In this document: positions 27,230 to 40,888 of the stretch, in pieces | Layout: every line of letters begins with the position of its first letter | How positions within the stretch are numbered: position 1 is the first letter of the stretch | DNA from: Oikopleura dioica | Taxonomy: Eukaryota; Chordata; Appendicularia; Copelata; Oikopleuridae | Assembly: GCA_907165135.1 (NCBI GenBank) | Contig: OU015567.1 | Coordinates: 14,203,001-14,267,000, forward strand | DNA length: 64,000 bases | Direction: 5' to 3' | Translations under genes and position numbers: made by a program | The notes under the pieces: model-generated | Told to the model about the DNA's origin: nothing | What the model saw: the letters and a program-made list of their open reading frames with translations, nothing else | The model's database searches: none

Positions 27230-28938
27230 TCATCCAACAATCCCGCCGTGAGATAGTTCTCTTAGAAACATCGTTGCATAAGTTCCTTTGCCAAGCTGAA
27301 AAGAAATCGTATTCTCTTCTTCTTGCCTCACATTTTCCGCTTCCACGATTATTCTTCTAGAGCCATTCATGCTCTCCAAACTCATTCCTATCTTCCCCAG
27401 TCGTTTGTTTATCAGCTCTTTTGAGAATTCTACACCGGGGGCAATCTGTTTCAGCTCAGCAAGATACAGTTCAAAAACTGAATCAGAAGCGCTTCCAATG
27501 AAATCGAGCTCATCAGTTTCAACCCTGTTGCACAAAATGTTCCAAAGCAAACTCCCAGTCGCATGAAGCATGAATTTTTTCTTCGTCAGTGGAACCAGGT
27601 TCCAAGAGAAAACGGCTTCTTTTGACTTTTGAAAGTTCTTGAAGAACAAGGATTTGTAGCTTGTTTTTGGCTCTCGTTGACATTCTTTCTCAAGAGTCGA
27701 GTCTTCGGGAATGAGGGCAAGAATCGCTTCTTCAAATTTTCCGCAAAGAAGTAAAATTCCAGCTTTGACCTCTTCTCCCTTTCCGAATCTTTGCAGCCCG
27801 AAGTAATTGATGAATGAATTCTGATGAATTGGACCAAGTTTCTCTTCAGACTCGATTTTGATTTTGAACTGATTCGCCTCCAATTCGCCGATGCTCAAAT
27901 GCCGATTGAACTTATGCACTTCCAGGAGTTCTAGGGACGAAATGGTTGACAGGGCCTTTTTGATTTCGTCTTCTGGGCAGTTTTTGATGCTCAAGTATTG
28001 AGTTGTCACAGCGATTGCGTCTTTTGTACCAGCATACGCGATGTCGATTTCTATAACAACATTCAATAGATCCTATCAGTTGAAAAACTGCCATTTTTCT
28101 ATATTTTTACCTCTTATTCTCATCTTCCTGCTCAATAGACGGAGAAATTCATTGTGCTCCAAGCCAGTCTTCTGAACCTTGACCAGATGAAAAAACTGCT
28201 CTTGTTTCGGTGGGATACAAATTTCAAAAACATTTCGCTCTTTGTCATAATCAGATCGCCCGAGTTTCCCCATTTTCTTCTTTATAAGAGCGTGGAGTTT
28301 AGTACGCACATTCTTGTCGCAAAAAGAAGGATCGGTGACTTCAACTTTCTTTTGATTGACGATGCTCAGGCGGAATATTTCGCAGCAGTTTTCGAAGCTA
28401 GTCAGCTTTTGGAATTCTCGGAAAAGCGGTGCTTCTGCAAGCAAAAAATAACCACTGCCGCTGTTTTCCGGCTGACTAACGGGTTTTATCGAGAGCTTTG
28501 GTAGAGATGAAAATCTTGAAAATTCGTGGAAAGCGAGAAAAATGAAAAAGTGAAAATTTACAACTCTGGCCAGGGAAATCTTTCTCCGACTAATTTGTAG
28601 TGAAACTCTCGTTCTTCTAGCACAGGAAGAGGAATTCGAAGATCTTCTTTTCTTCCATCATTTTCTGATTTCAGCGCCTCTTTGATTCTTTCTGAAAATC
28701 CTTCAATCGACGAGATCAACACCTCTTCTTTATCCTTTGAGATTTCTACCGATTCGATCTTTCGTTTCTGCTTCTTTTCTGATCCTGATTCAATGATCGC
28801 CTGGTCGATAATTTCGGTAACGATGAAATCTTCTGGTCGAGATTTGATTCTTCCTTTGAAGATTTTTCTTTCATTGTTGAAGAAATTCTTGATTCCAAAA
28901 TTTGGCGGTATTGTTACAGTTACTGTCGATTTTTCCAT
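27230..28938 (-). CDS. TruD-family tRNA/mRNA pseudouridine synthase (PUS7/PUS7L-like)
   Basis: Exons 28562-28938, 28111-28514 and 27230-28050, about 533 residues. The catalytic motif AYAGTKDAIAVTTQ, containing the TruD nucleophile Asp, lies right after the 60-bp intron 28051-28110. FINYFGLQRFG is the conserved second TruD motif, and an insert of about 100 residues follows as in the eukaryotic enzymes. N-terminal IKSRPEDFIVTEI is the family opening motif. Splice junctions were chosen to keep these motifs in one frame. PUS7 and PUS7L cannot be separated by eye. Confidence 0.85.
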
Positions 28939-29210
28939 ACTAAAGGCTTTACAAATTAGCTAAATGTCCAAAAAGAGCAGGTTTAGTAGGTCAAGATTGA
29001 GTTTATTCGTCAGGAACTCAAGGAGATAAATAAATAAGTAGCATTAGACAGTCGAAACTTGCGGACTATTCACAAATTTCGAAATGTTTTGGAAGTGATT
29101 GGATTTTTCGTGAGCGGGATTAATATGAAAGCCTAAAGAAGGAAAAAGGGGAAGATTCTAATAAGAATAAGCGCACCACTAAAGCGTACAATAGTATCAT
29201 TTTCGTAAGC

Positions 29211-29899
29211 TTAGTTTTTCTTGGTTCGGAGGTCGTTAATCAGCTCGTCGAGCTTTTTAATGTCCCACGAGTCCATCCGCCGCTGGTTGGAGGAATAGTC
29301 GGTGAACCAGGTATTGTGCGCGGCGGTGAAAAGCGCATGGAACCAGCTTGGTGAATCCAGGCCCTTGATTCCGGGCTTGTCGTCGATCAGCAGGTCGCCG
29401 CGGACGATTGTCTTGTCCTTGGTCAGCATCAACTGGGAAACTGCTTTCTTTCCGAGGTGTTTTTCGACCCATTGGTATTTTTCGGTCACGCAGAATTTGT
29501 AGTTCGTAATTGGCGCCGAGCAAATCACAACTAAAATAAAGCTTTTAATCAATATTTTAATTGAATATAACCTTCAATATCCTCTCGACTGTTGAGATAT
29601 TCAAATGCTTCAACGGCTCCTTTCACTGGAGGAAGATTCAGGAACCAGCCTTCTTCTTCGTAGACCTCGTTCGGGTTCGTTATTCCGAGCTGGTTCTTGT
29701 AATCGTTTCGAACCAAGAATTCTTTGCGTTCTTCGAGAGGGATGAATGGTCGACCTGGCCATTTTTCTTGGTAGGTTTTCAAGAAAGTCGCTAAAGTTAA
29801 AATCAAAAATAAGGTAAAAATAGGTTATTTCTTACGTTCCCAATCGCACAAAACACCGTCCATATCAATCAGAACTCTGAACTTCTTCGTCTCCGACAT
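29211..29899 (-). CDS. 5'(3')-deoxyribonucleotidase (NT5C/NT5M family)
   Basis: Exons 29836-29899, 29572-29790 and 29211-29530, about 200 residues. HAD-fold motif I is FRVLIDMDGVLCDWE (nucleophile and acid/base Asp); motif II sits at VVICSAPITNY; motif III/IV is DLLIDDKPGIKG. Segments EEEGWFLNLPPVKGAVEAFEYL and FHALFTAAHNTWFTDY are also typical. It dephosphorylates deoxyribonucleoside monophosphates, controlling dNTP pools. No mitochondrial presequence before the catalytic motif, so a cytosolic form is more likely. Confidence 0.92.
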
Positions 29900-30194
29900 T
29901 TTCTCTTTCTTATCAGCAACTAATCCGTGCTTTTTCTAGCGTTTTGTACTTCTCGAAAGGGCGATTCTTCCTCAAGCGTCAAGCGACAGCGCTGATTGGC
30001 CCGATTCTTTCCTTCAAGAGATTTTTGGACTGTACCCAGAAATTCCGGCAATCCAGGTTACTGTAGTACTCACTTCTTTTATAATCGGGAAATGGAATGG
30101 TATTTAAATTGAGACATTTTTCAATTGAAAACTGGTCTTTCTAAATAATAAAATTCAATAATTCAGAATTTTATGGTTTTTTTCTCTTCAGAAA

Positions 30195-33100
30195 ATGTTT
30201 CGAAATCGAGTCACTCAAATCATCAGAGCTGCATCTTCTAAGCCCGAGAAAATCTTTTCCTCTCAACTTTCAAAACTCTCAAAAGGCGAGAAACTAACGC
30301 AAGAATTGCAAGTTCTCCAGTTCGACGAAAAGCGCGATCTCTTCAGAAGAAATCGAAAGAAGCGCGTTCAAACTCGAGATTTGGAGAATCAATACGACTT
30401 GCTTCAGAATTTGGAGAGAACAGGAATTATCAGAAATCACTGGCCACTGCATGAAGCGAAGAAGATCAATCAATGGGTTAACAATCACGCGAGGAAGATT
30501 GTTGTTGTTTTTGATGTTTCAAAGGCGTTTACGATGAGAGATGCTGTTTCAGGTAAGAACTTTTAGTTTGAATCCGAACCCTAGCCTGGCTCAGCAAACT
30601 CTGTAGAGAACCTGAGTAAGCCTGAAATATCGTATGAAAAGCCGCATAGTTTTAAATTACCTTTCCAGTCTATTTTTAGATTCTGGTGATCCTTCAGGCC
30701 CTGACTAAGGTTTTATTCACAGAATGCCGAGCCCAGATCCGGCTAACCCGATTTTTCAACGCTCTTTTCTGAATGATATTATTAAAATTATGAGACAGTG
30801 ATACTAAATAGTCTATTAACAAGAAGTTTTTATACTCTAAACAAGACTACGCTAGTATGCTAGCATTTGTTTAAAAGCCGATAGCTATCGTATCCACCGG
30901 CATCGTAAATTTGCGGCATTAAAACATAACCGACGTCTTCTTGTAGGGAGAAGGAGATGCTGTAACTTGACATGTTCATGTGTAGTTCAAGAAACGCATC
31001 TTGATTCCGCCCAAAAAGCATCATCCGGCCATGACTGTTGATTAGGAAGTTGTAATCGAAGTAAAAGTTCCATTTTCCAGCGAGTACAGAGTTAGACTGA
31101 ACGTCCAGATTTTGACCTCCCATGTATATCCATCGATCTTTTTTAGGTCAAATAAGTGAAAATACCGTTTGAACTTGAAAAATTTAAGTAAGCAAAAAGA
31201 CCAGTTCCGAGAGTGTATCTATAGACGACTATCCACAAGCTGTATTCTTGCTTTTTCGTTGCAACAATGAAAAAATTCACGCCTGTTTTATCTGCAATCG
31301 GCACTGTATCTTGTACGTCCGTAAATATGATCTGGCAATTTTCATCGTGTGAAAAAATCACACTATTCCCCATGCATTTATTTCCCCAGGAGGAGTAGGA
31401 CCACTCTTAGACATCTATTTACCGTTCTTTCAAAAAGCGCGAAGGTTACCTTTGTCGTTTACACTTGACAAAGTAGCCCAACGTAGGTTCATTTCCTCAA
31501 AGTTTTTGAAAATCAGAAACACTTTTCCTTTCCATGAGTACATGTGCGATCTTCCAGAGACAAAATGTCTTAGTTTTGGTCTAAGGCTGATCGTTCGCTT
31601 GTGAATAGAAGGATTCACGTAGAAGCATTGGTCAGCAGAACTCACTGGAGCACATAAAATAATGAGTCTTTGTGAATCCTTCTCAAGCCAGGCTGAACCT
31701 GTGACTGATGATCCACCGGGAAAGTTGAATTTGTAAAACATGCGCCTAAACTTTTTTCACATTTCTAAAGTGGAATTTACCCCGCTCGCGGTGGTGGAAT
31801 ACGAGGGATGAGTTTTTCCCCGGTGAACTCTGCAAAGCCTCCCTTGTAGCTGATCAAGTAAAACTTCCCCTCAAACAAAACGCTTGTCATTCGCATGTAG
31901 TAATACCAACAATCAAATCCGTAATCGTTTAGGGTGCTATCAGTCCATATCATTATATTATTATCCGAAAGTAGGCCAGTTTGATTCATACATTTTGTCT
32001 CTTCAGTTTGGCTAGAAAAGTCATGAATACAGACTTTTGGAATCTCTCTCCGACGGAATTTTTGCACATCTTGAACTACTTGCAGCCCTCTTTTTCCTTG
32101 CTTCGTACATTTGAAGTAAGGGCAAGGGCAGCCTTTTGGGCATAACGAAGCAAACGGACAGACTTTCGATGAAAGCTCCTCTTTTTCGTCTGCCATCGCG
32201 GCGCACAAAGTAAAACATTCAAGAGCATTTCCGCATAGTCCCTCGCATATTTTTCTGCCATAGAAAAATTGCTGATTGCAGGCTCGGACATTCATTTTCT
32301 GATCTATTCCTGAAAACACTTCTTCTTCGATCGCTGGTCTCTCTTCCAGAATTTTTTGATCTCTTCGGTTGGCTGGATAAACTCCCCTTTTGCTCGGCAA
32401 TGGTTGAATGAAAGAGTACAAGGGTCATAAATGTGATTCTTCAAACACGCTCGGTATTGAATATTGCAGTCTGAAACGACAACGTTTAATTTTTCGAGGC
32501 CGATATAGTTCGCTATTAGAACTATTGTCATCCAAAATATACTCCCAAGTCCGACAAAGATGATTTTCTGTTTTGTTGTCGCATTTCCACTAAAATAAAA
32601 CTAAGAGTAACTCTGAGATATCCTTCTTACTGAGGCTCGAGGTAGCTTTTATCATCGTATTTTTCATAAACCACGGGAAATTTTGGGACGAGGAGAACTT
32701 TATCATCTCTCAATATAAGCTCCCCCACGCAGTTACAGTCCAAGCACTTTTCTAGTGATAAAACATTGAATAATATGAATCTTAAAATATTAAAAAAATC
32801 ACCATCCTTGGCTCTCATTCTCTTCTTGTCAAGTAAAACTGCTTCGTTTTTTACGTAATATTATTTCGTCTTCGGGATGAGTACGGAAGGTCGGTAACTC
32901 ACATGTCACCTATTTTATAATGACAGATGTCAAACATGGTATTTCAAAGGTCTTTTTTGAACGCTTTTTGTTCTTGAGCTCTTTGCCTCTTTTTCATTCC
33001 ACATCAAAAACTGGCCTTTCAAAATTTTCATTCAGTGACAGCTCTTCTTCTGGCAGGCGAATTAGGCCACAAGCCATTAATTCTCCTTGACGATCGAAAA

Positions 33101-34443
33101 ATCCGCAACAGAAAAGCACACCGCTCGGCCGTAGAATCTATTCTTCGCCCAGTCGCCCGAATCTACAAAAACTTTCTTCTTTCTTCCTGGTTCCCCAAGT
33201 CAAAGTATTACAATTTTCCAGAAATAACATTCCGACTTGCTTCAAATTCAAAAGATGACTTTAAAAATGTCAAAAAATTAACAAATGAACTGGTTTCGGA
33301 CGAAACAGCAGAAGCTGCCGCCGTAATTTCAAATCTTAATCTTTCTGGTACGAAATCATTCTTTCCCAAAGCCTTATTTTATTTTAGACGGGGCCTATGT
33401 CTTTCTGATCGACGACAGAAACACAACTTTCACTCAAGAAGCATTCGAAGTCGCAGAAATTATGAACGAATTTTCGCCCAAAAAAGCCCTTCGTTCGAAT
33501 ATCTGGTTTGAATTGGATTCCTCGCTATTCAATGATTTTACAGAAGACTATCTTTTGAATGAAGAAGTTCAGCCGTATGGAGTCAAAGATTTCATTTGGA
33601 AGCGATTGTATAAAGAAGATAAAGAAGGCTGCAAGAAGATTCTGAGGAAACTGACGGTAGCGAACGAAGATCAAATTAAGAGGCATATTATGAATGTTCA
33701 AGGTTTGGTCCGATACCCTAATACAGATAATAACGATTATTTGCTCAAAAACTCGTTTATTTCCAATTTCAATAATTATCAGACCATTCTACGAGGCGAA
33801 ACCCGTCGCGAACTAGGAATCAAGCTCTCCAAAAACAAGCTCCTTCATCAAGTCACAGATGAAATCCTCAGGTCCCTCCTAGGAGCGGAAGAAGTGGAAC
33901 ACGCGCGACTGACGCATCTTGCTCTGGAAGGCGATTTTAGTGCGATTTCTGTGCTCGATGACGATCAAATCGCGCTGATTACTGCGAAAGTCGATACATA
34001 TGATTGGAAAAAGCAGGCGGATTATTCATTCAGAGAATTTTTAATTGAATCTGGTAAGGATTTGGTAAGAAAAAAAAAAGACAACCAGAAAATTAAGGGC
34101 TTATGTCTTCAAATGAAATCGACGCTGAAGAAAAGCTGTGGCGATCAGTAAAATCATCTCGTCCAAGAATCAATGGAATCCCTATTTCTGATGCGGATCA
34201 AATTTTTATCTGGGACTGGATGATTCTTCCGAATAACTTAAGTTTCGTCAATTTCAAGGTAAAAATAATTCCTTGTTTTTTTTTCCTACAACTGCTTCCT
34301 AGGGCGAAACATTCGCAATAAAATGGTTTGACGATGAGAGAGTTGAGAACTTACGAGAAGAACATGGAAGATTTTTGAAAGAAAAAATTGATTCTGTAAA
34401 ACATTTATCTGGCTCTAAATCTGACAGAATAAAAGTTCTATGA
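30195..34443 (+). CDS. Unrecognised ~545-residue protein, probable mitochondrial presequence
   Basis: Exons 30195-30552, 33036-33347, 33388-34053, 34098-34258 and 34303-34443 join in frame by GT-AG junctions. The N-terminus MFRNRVTQIIRAASSKPEKI is basic, Ser-rich and lacks acids, typical of a mitochondrial presequence. A Rossmann-like stretch ARKIVVVFDVSKAFTMRDAV then VTALLLAGELGHKPLILLDDRK follows, then a long charged helical region. I do not recognise the family. Intron 1 is 2,483 bp, about fifty times the local norm, and contains a complete antisense gene. Confidence 0.7.
30860..32818 (-). CDS. Type II membrane protein nested in an intron, unrecognised
   Basis: Exons 32803-32818, 32631-32751, an exon starting at 32589, an exon ending at 31781, then 31450-31745, 31166-31405 and 30860-31137. 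A short N-terminal cytoplasmic part with CLDCNC is followed by one membrane span (KIIFVGLGSIFWMTIVLIAN) and a Cys-rich extracellular part (CNIQYRACLKN, CEGLCGNALECFTLC, CPFASLCPKGCPCPYFKC), then a ~280-residue beta-rich C-terminal half with repeated aromatic strands resembling a propeller. The junction near 32300-32420 is unresolved: three frames overlap and no single intron is clearly best. Signs point to a lineage-specific surface protein. Confidence 0.6.
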
Positions 34444-34651
34444 CCAGATTTAAAAACATCTTGAAATTCTTGATGAGTACTGAACATGTTTTTAAAGATT
34501 TCACGACCATACGTACCGTTCTTGGGAACGAGCCAGGTCTTTACTTCAAGAATTTTTTTGTGCGAGAACTTTTAATGTATTTGCACCGTGAAAAAAATAA
34601 GTGCTATAAAGAGAACCGCATCAGGCGAATGCGGCAGTTTCAAGCGATCAA

Positions 34652-37600
34652 ATGCACAGGAAACTCGCCTTTGCCTCCCTAGTGGGCGCAATTCTGGCGC
34701 AAGAGAATGTCCCACTCTGTAAGTAACCTGTATTCTTAAATTTATTGACTCTATTTGTTAGCCGGGGTGAGCATAGACGCTTATGCGTCCGATGAATATT
34801 GCCAGAACAACTGGGGAAATTGCGGTAGCTGTTGGACCTGTACCTACTCTGCTGACAGTAATGGCGTCGTTGGTGGCGCGGATTGCTTCAATGAGGATGG
34901 TGGAGATGCGATGAGCGTGGACCAAGTTCGGCTTCGAAAGCAATATTGCATCAATGGCACTGATAGCAGTGTCTACGAAGGAAATATAAATGAATTCGGT
35001 GTCATGGAATGCGATGGAACTGATGAAGAATACATTAGCTACTGTTCCGTTTACAATCGAATGCGCAGGTCGAGTAATTATTGGCTTTTCACGATTACTA
35101 GAAGCGTTGTGGCGGTGAAAAGATCGAACGAAGACAAACTCCCATTGGTACAACCAGGCGTCGGATATCCAGTGTATTCCTTTTGGAATGCAAAGTCTGT
35201 TTGTCGTGGTGACGACTGTAATGACAGAACTATCAATCAGAAAAATTCTGACCTTGAAGAGTATGAACCTGGCACCGGTGGTGGTGATATAGATGGAAGC
35301 GGCGGTGGAGATATTGATGATCTAGGGACCAACACTTGTTTTGTCTGCGCGGACTGCTGGGAAACAACTCTTGTCGATCCCATAACGTGCCCAAAAGATT
35401 ACCCCTATTGCCACATAACTGTCACAGGCACATGGGATGCGACAACGGGGATTTCCAGAAATTGCTCCAACCAAGATCTAGGAACACTTCGTTCTGATAC
35501 TCTCACAGATCAGAGTGAAAGGAACATCTGTGAACCGGGAAATGTTCCGTGCAACGCTTTCAACATGCCCTTCAACTACATCGAAGATCTTCCTATCCCG
35601 AGTCGTCAAGACTTCTCCCGACCTTTGGGCGAGAACGAGAAGAAATTCATGTGCGGCGGATTGGAGGACAATTGCATCAGTTGCTACACATGTGTAGATA
35701 GCTCGGATCCTTTCAATTCTTGCACGACGATGCCAGAATATAATCAACCAGAACCACCTACTTTTCTGCGAGTTGTCTACGACTCAGATGCTGGTGTATT
35801 CTTGCAAAATGTATGTACGTTGACTGTCCTTAGATCCGTCTCTGGAGAAGGTCTTCCAGAAGTAATGATAAAACGAAATGTTGTTCAAGTCAAAGTCGAT
35901 CAAGACGTACCGGCTTACATAAATGACGAGACAGTATCAATAATTGGTTGCAGCGGAAACTACTGCAATGGAAATCTTCGGGATCGGCCAAATACTGACA
36001 CGCAATGCTTCCGTTGTCAAGCAAATTCGACCTCTGATCCGACAAATCCTTGTATTACAGGAGATTTGGACGCTTACGAAGATCCTGCCGTCAGATGTGC
36101 GAGTGGTCTTTGCAAAACTGTAACTTATGGAGAGATCATCCGAAGAGATTGTGCGACCCAAGAAGATTTTTGGACTGGATCCATCATCCGGCGATGTCAA
36201 TGTGACTTCTGGTAGTGCTACTTCTTTTGCCTGCAGGACAAACGGATGTAATGATGTGTACGTCGATGCAGCTCATACGATAAGAGTGGATACAGACTTT
36301 GATAATGAAATTTCTTTCGAAAACATCGATCCACAACGTGTTGAAGCGCTCGATACTTGCAGTGAAAATATGTGCATCAAGTGTAAAACTTGCAGCGTCA
36401 CTCTCAACCAAGACAGTGAAGACTTCGAAAACTGCGTCAAAGGAGATGTTACTGAATCAAAATGGTACCCAAAATACGAAAATGGGCTCCCAGTGGTTTG
36501 TGCAATTCTCAAGAGCCAAGAAGACTACAGTGTTACTTTTTATGGCGAGTTCAAATATTCTCTTGAGCGTGGCGCCATCACAAAAGTGAATCCAGGTAAT
36601 AAACGCATTGATTTTACTTTTTAAATTTCCGTTTGAAAAAGAATGATTCCGTCGTAATTCAACTCTTTCTTCAGCTCATTTCTACAACTGGAACGAAGCC
36701 AAGCTTGAGACCCGGCAAGATACCGTTGTTTCTTGTGTCGGAGATAAATGCAACGGACTATCTGCTACATCTCTTCCTGTTCGGCCGATTCAAGCTCCAA
36801 GGAACGCACAAAGAACGAATTCAACGTGTTACTCTTGCAGCTCAGATGAAATCGGCCCTTGTTTTTATGATCAGTCCGATATTGGCGAATATGCTTCAAC
36901 GACAACATGTACTGAAGGATGTCAAACTCGTTTCACTATGAATCGAAAGAAAAATCCTCTCAGTTTCTTTGGCGATTCCGAATCTCGGGTCACTCGAGGT
37001 TGTGGCGACGAACCATTGAAAGTGAGTACCCAAGAACTTTGGGCATGTATCGGTCACGATTGCAATTACTTTGACGACCCAATGCTGCCCGAACGCCAAC
37101 TTCCAAATGATCCGATTCCCAACGATGTGGAAGAGGTATTTTGTGCTCAGCAAGAATGCATTGAGTGTCAACATTGTGTCCATATTTTCATCTACTCTGA
37201 TCCTCGTCAGAAGGGCTATCCATGTGGCCTTCGAAAATTCAGACGATTCTATAAGCTTGGAGATCAGACAATCGAAAATGTGTGCACAACCGATTTTGGG
37301 CTTCGCGAAGATGGTGGATGGAGTCGAGTTGGCTTCATTGAGCACAAAGTGACACCAAAGCCGATGAGTACGGAGCTAGAAGAATCAGTTCTTCTTGAAA
37401 ACGAGAAATACACCATTAATACTGTCCTAAGCCAAGCGGAAAGTGCCAGTGGCTGTCCTATTTGTGTCGAAGGGGGTTGCAACAATGTTACTGTTTTCAA
37501 CAACTGCGCTGTCGAAGACATTTGCGCCTCCGTCGTGACTACTCGTCTATCAGACGCCGAAACAGTAGTTATTCAAAAATGCGCGACACCACAGCAGATT

Positions 37601-40600
37601 AATGATTTCCATAATGGACGACGGTCCATAACTCAACAGCTCAAGCGAAGTCAGTGTGATGACTCGGCCGGATGCAATGAAGTTGGATTTAATCCCTACG
37701 AATGGTCCTTTGAACCAAGTGCGAATCTCAAGTACCCGCCACAAATGCTCACAAGAGGTCAATCTGATCAAGTTAGAATCGACATGCAAGGCTCAACTCC
37801 AGCTTGTACTGACCCTTCGAAGTGCCTCACTTGCTACAAATGCTCCTATGTCTTGTTTGAAATCGATGGAGTAGTGACTGAATCCGGCACTGCATGCAAA
37901 GGCGACCAAGACACCAGTTCACTGGACCTCATTCCAGTCTGGAATACTTTCTGCTGGCCCGAACTCGCTGATGTTGGATATGATGGAATTCACGGAAGCT
38001 ACGACAACCTAGAATGTCACGAAGAACAGAGCTTGCATCAGATGACCTGCGGAGTCGACACTTCCGTAGATCGATTTGCAGGCGCTGGAACTAAAATGCT
38101 TCAAGTAAATCGCTTCTACGCCGGTTTTGCTGGAACGTATGAATTCGGAATCCCTGAATTTGGTGGTGTCTACAATATCCTTAAAGAAACAAACGTCGTA
38201 GGCAAATGCCCCGGCAATAACTGCAATGACATCGCTCTTGATCAATCTTTGCCGATCCTGGATCTTAGTAATGAGACTTACTGCAAGAGTTGCTTCTATC
38301 AACGAGCCGATAATGCATACACTCTTTACGGAAACTTTGGCGATGAAGATTGCCTCGATAATCCAAGAGATGTTGGCTCTGGAAGATGCAATGAAAATGA
38401 AGTGTGTACTATCAAAATCAATCAAATCGCACATAATCTCAACAATCTCAATCCAGGTCTCAATTCAAGAGTCGATACTATCTCTCGTGGTTGCATCCCA
38501 TGGCGCATCCCAGGACTCCGACCAGAAGTGCAAAGTGACATAAACCGAATCGTCGTTTGCTTGACCAACGAATGCAATAGTCTCCTGGTTGACTTTGACG
38601 CAGAAGACCTTATTCAACTACCACAGGCTGGATCTTGGGATCAACCAATTGATCCCGCTCTTGTGCCATTCTCTTGCGGAACATTCGATAACGAATGTAT
38701 CGGTTGCTTGAGTTGCGAGTCTGATCATGCTGATCCTTCAAACGCGGATATCTGCAGATACAGCCCTGAGTTGATTACAAATGGAATCTTCAGACGACGC
38801 TATTTTGATCCGTTGAGATCTGACTGGGTCATCAACCAATGTTCAACAAGAACAGCAACTATCAGCGGCCCTCTCGGCAATAGAATCAACATCATGGACC
38901 GGGGAGTAAGCCAGAGTGAAGCAGGAGTCGAGGATTCTTCCTACACTTCAACACTTTGCAAAGGTCACATGTGTAATGGCCAAGAAGAAGTAGAAACGCC
39001 AGCGAGCCCGAGAATGTGTTTCTTGTGTCAGAACACTGCTGAATGTAGAAGTGGCATTTTCGATGAAGTCGCGGCAGCAAGACAAAGTGAGTTCTGCAAG
39101 AGTGGAATTTGCGAGACAAGATGGAGTGGAGAAAATGTCATCAGGAGATGCGTTGACAGTCCGGTCATTCTTACCTACGCAAACGATATATTCAGCACTC
39201 AAGAGGAGACAACTCCATTCAATGTCACCGTCGAAGAACATGTAGAAACTTGCGAGGGAAATTCTTGTAATTCGAAATTCGTTGGCGTCGACAATCAAAT
39301 CTACGACGAAGCACCAGCATTCGAGCCAATGGAAGAGCCATCTCCAGTTCCAAGACCAGAGTCATGCGATGATCCACTGAACCCAGGTGTTGATACAGAT
39401 CTCTGCATCAAATGCTACAACTGCCAAAACGTCGTTGACGAAATTGACATCCCCGATGACGTTGCTTGTTACAACCAGTTGGATTCAGCTTTTGAAAGTT
39501 ACTTCTTCAAATCAACTGCTGGAATCCCAACGATGTGTGGCCTCCGAGTTGACAAAAAGGTTTCTACCGATGGTTACCATTATGTCATCAAAAGAACAGC
39601 TTACAGTGGAATTGACCCATTGAGTGTGACCGATGAGAAAAATCATCGGCTAGAAATTTTCAGATCGAGCCACTTGAATTGCAAGGATGAACTCTGCAAC
39701 AGTTACGCAATCAACGAGCTTCCAGTTCCTCCCATTCGTCTACCAAGATCCACAGACTCGAAAAATGACGGTCTTCAGTGCTACAACTGTACCTATTCTA
39801 CCGACATTGATGGCGGCAACACAGAATGTGCCTTTGATCCATCCTCAGTCGCAACATGCGGACCAGCCGAGTACTGTGACCTTCGTGTCACTGAAACTAT
39901 CGATTTTGAAACAAGTACCTTCGTTAACTCCCAGAAATACGAAGTAGAACGACAATGCAAACCTCAAATTTACTATGGTTCTTTCTTTTTCAATTCTCGA
40001 ACAATTGAGACATGGGCTTGTCTTGGAGATTTATGTAATGGACAGACTGAGGATGCCCAGCCGCCACCTTACCCAGATGTGCCGATAAGCGATGAAAGGT
40101 GGCAAGAGCCGATTCCAAGAGACGAAGTCGCCACGATCTGTAACTGGGTTGATTGCATCGAGTGCCTTACTTGCGACATCAGCTACGCTGTGAACCAGAA
40201 CAAGCCCGGGCAATCTGTTCTCGAAGAACAATGCACCACCGAATCTTATCGAGCAAATTATCTGAATAGAAGACAAACCTCTAGCCTCTGGTACAACCAG
40301 TGCTCTGTGCAAAATGGAATCCGTGTTATTGGAAAAACACCAACTTATTTCCTGAAAGCTGGTGTCGCTCGAACCGATGAACCAGGCAAGGTCATCAATG
40401 GTTTGCTCAAGAAAGTAACTAAGTTGACTGAGGCACGCGAGTCTGTAAGAGCACTCATCTGTGATGTTTGTGATGATGCAGTCAGCTGCGAAGCACCGGA
40501 GGACACATGTTTTGCAGATAATGGAGTCTGTGCGGCTGTAACAGAAACAGAAGATGGAATCGAAAAGTTGACTAGCAAATCGTGCGGTTCTTACCAAGAA

Positions 40601-40888
40601 GCTCAGCTTTTCAACAGCGGTGTCGATGAAATCGTTGAAGATTTTCAAACAGAAACCTGTGCCGAATCGGACTGCTTTACGACGAATGATATTGCTGAAA
40701 AACCGGAGTATCATCCAGAGCCTCCAACAACTGAACCACCAAGCACCCAATCTTCCTCAACACAATCGTCTACCCAGTCTTCTTCAACAGAATCCTCCAC
40801 CCAGTCCTCGACCACAACCACCTCCAGCGCCAAAGAAATCATGCTTAGCTCAATTTTCAGCGTTCTTGCTGTTGTTTTATTTTTCTAG
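34652..40888 (+). CDS. Giant GPI-anchored protein of alternating Ly6/uPAR-like Cys modules
   Basis: Exons 34652-34718 (signal peptide MHRKLAFASLVGAILAQ), 34762-36595 and 36675-40888, about 2,040 residues. It contains about sixteen Cys-rich modules. Odd modules open with CxxCxxC (CGSCWTC, CISCYTC, CIKCKTC, CIECQHC, CLTCYKC, CIGCLSC, CIKCYNC, CIECLTC); even modules open with CxxC (CFRC, CYSC, CPIC, CKSC, CFLC, CYNC, CDVC). Most close with C-x-G-x-x-CN (CVGDKCNG, CPGNNCND, CKGHMCNG), the Ly6/uPAR three-finger ending. A Ser/Thr-rich stalk and hydrophobic tail (MLSSIFSVLAVVLFF) form a GPI signal. The frame changes by one base at a T5 run (36165-36169); removing one T keeps the modules in register. 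Cell-surface role inferred. Confidence 0.85.

Noticed and set aside
34444-34651. Extra 5' coding exon of the giant Cys-module protein
   Set aside because: The signal peptide at 34652 starts the protein cleanly; upstream frames carry no secretory features.
40031-40750. 239-codon minus-strand frame opposite the Cys-module protein
   Set aside because: Shadow of a biased coding exon; the sense strand has regular Cys modules.
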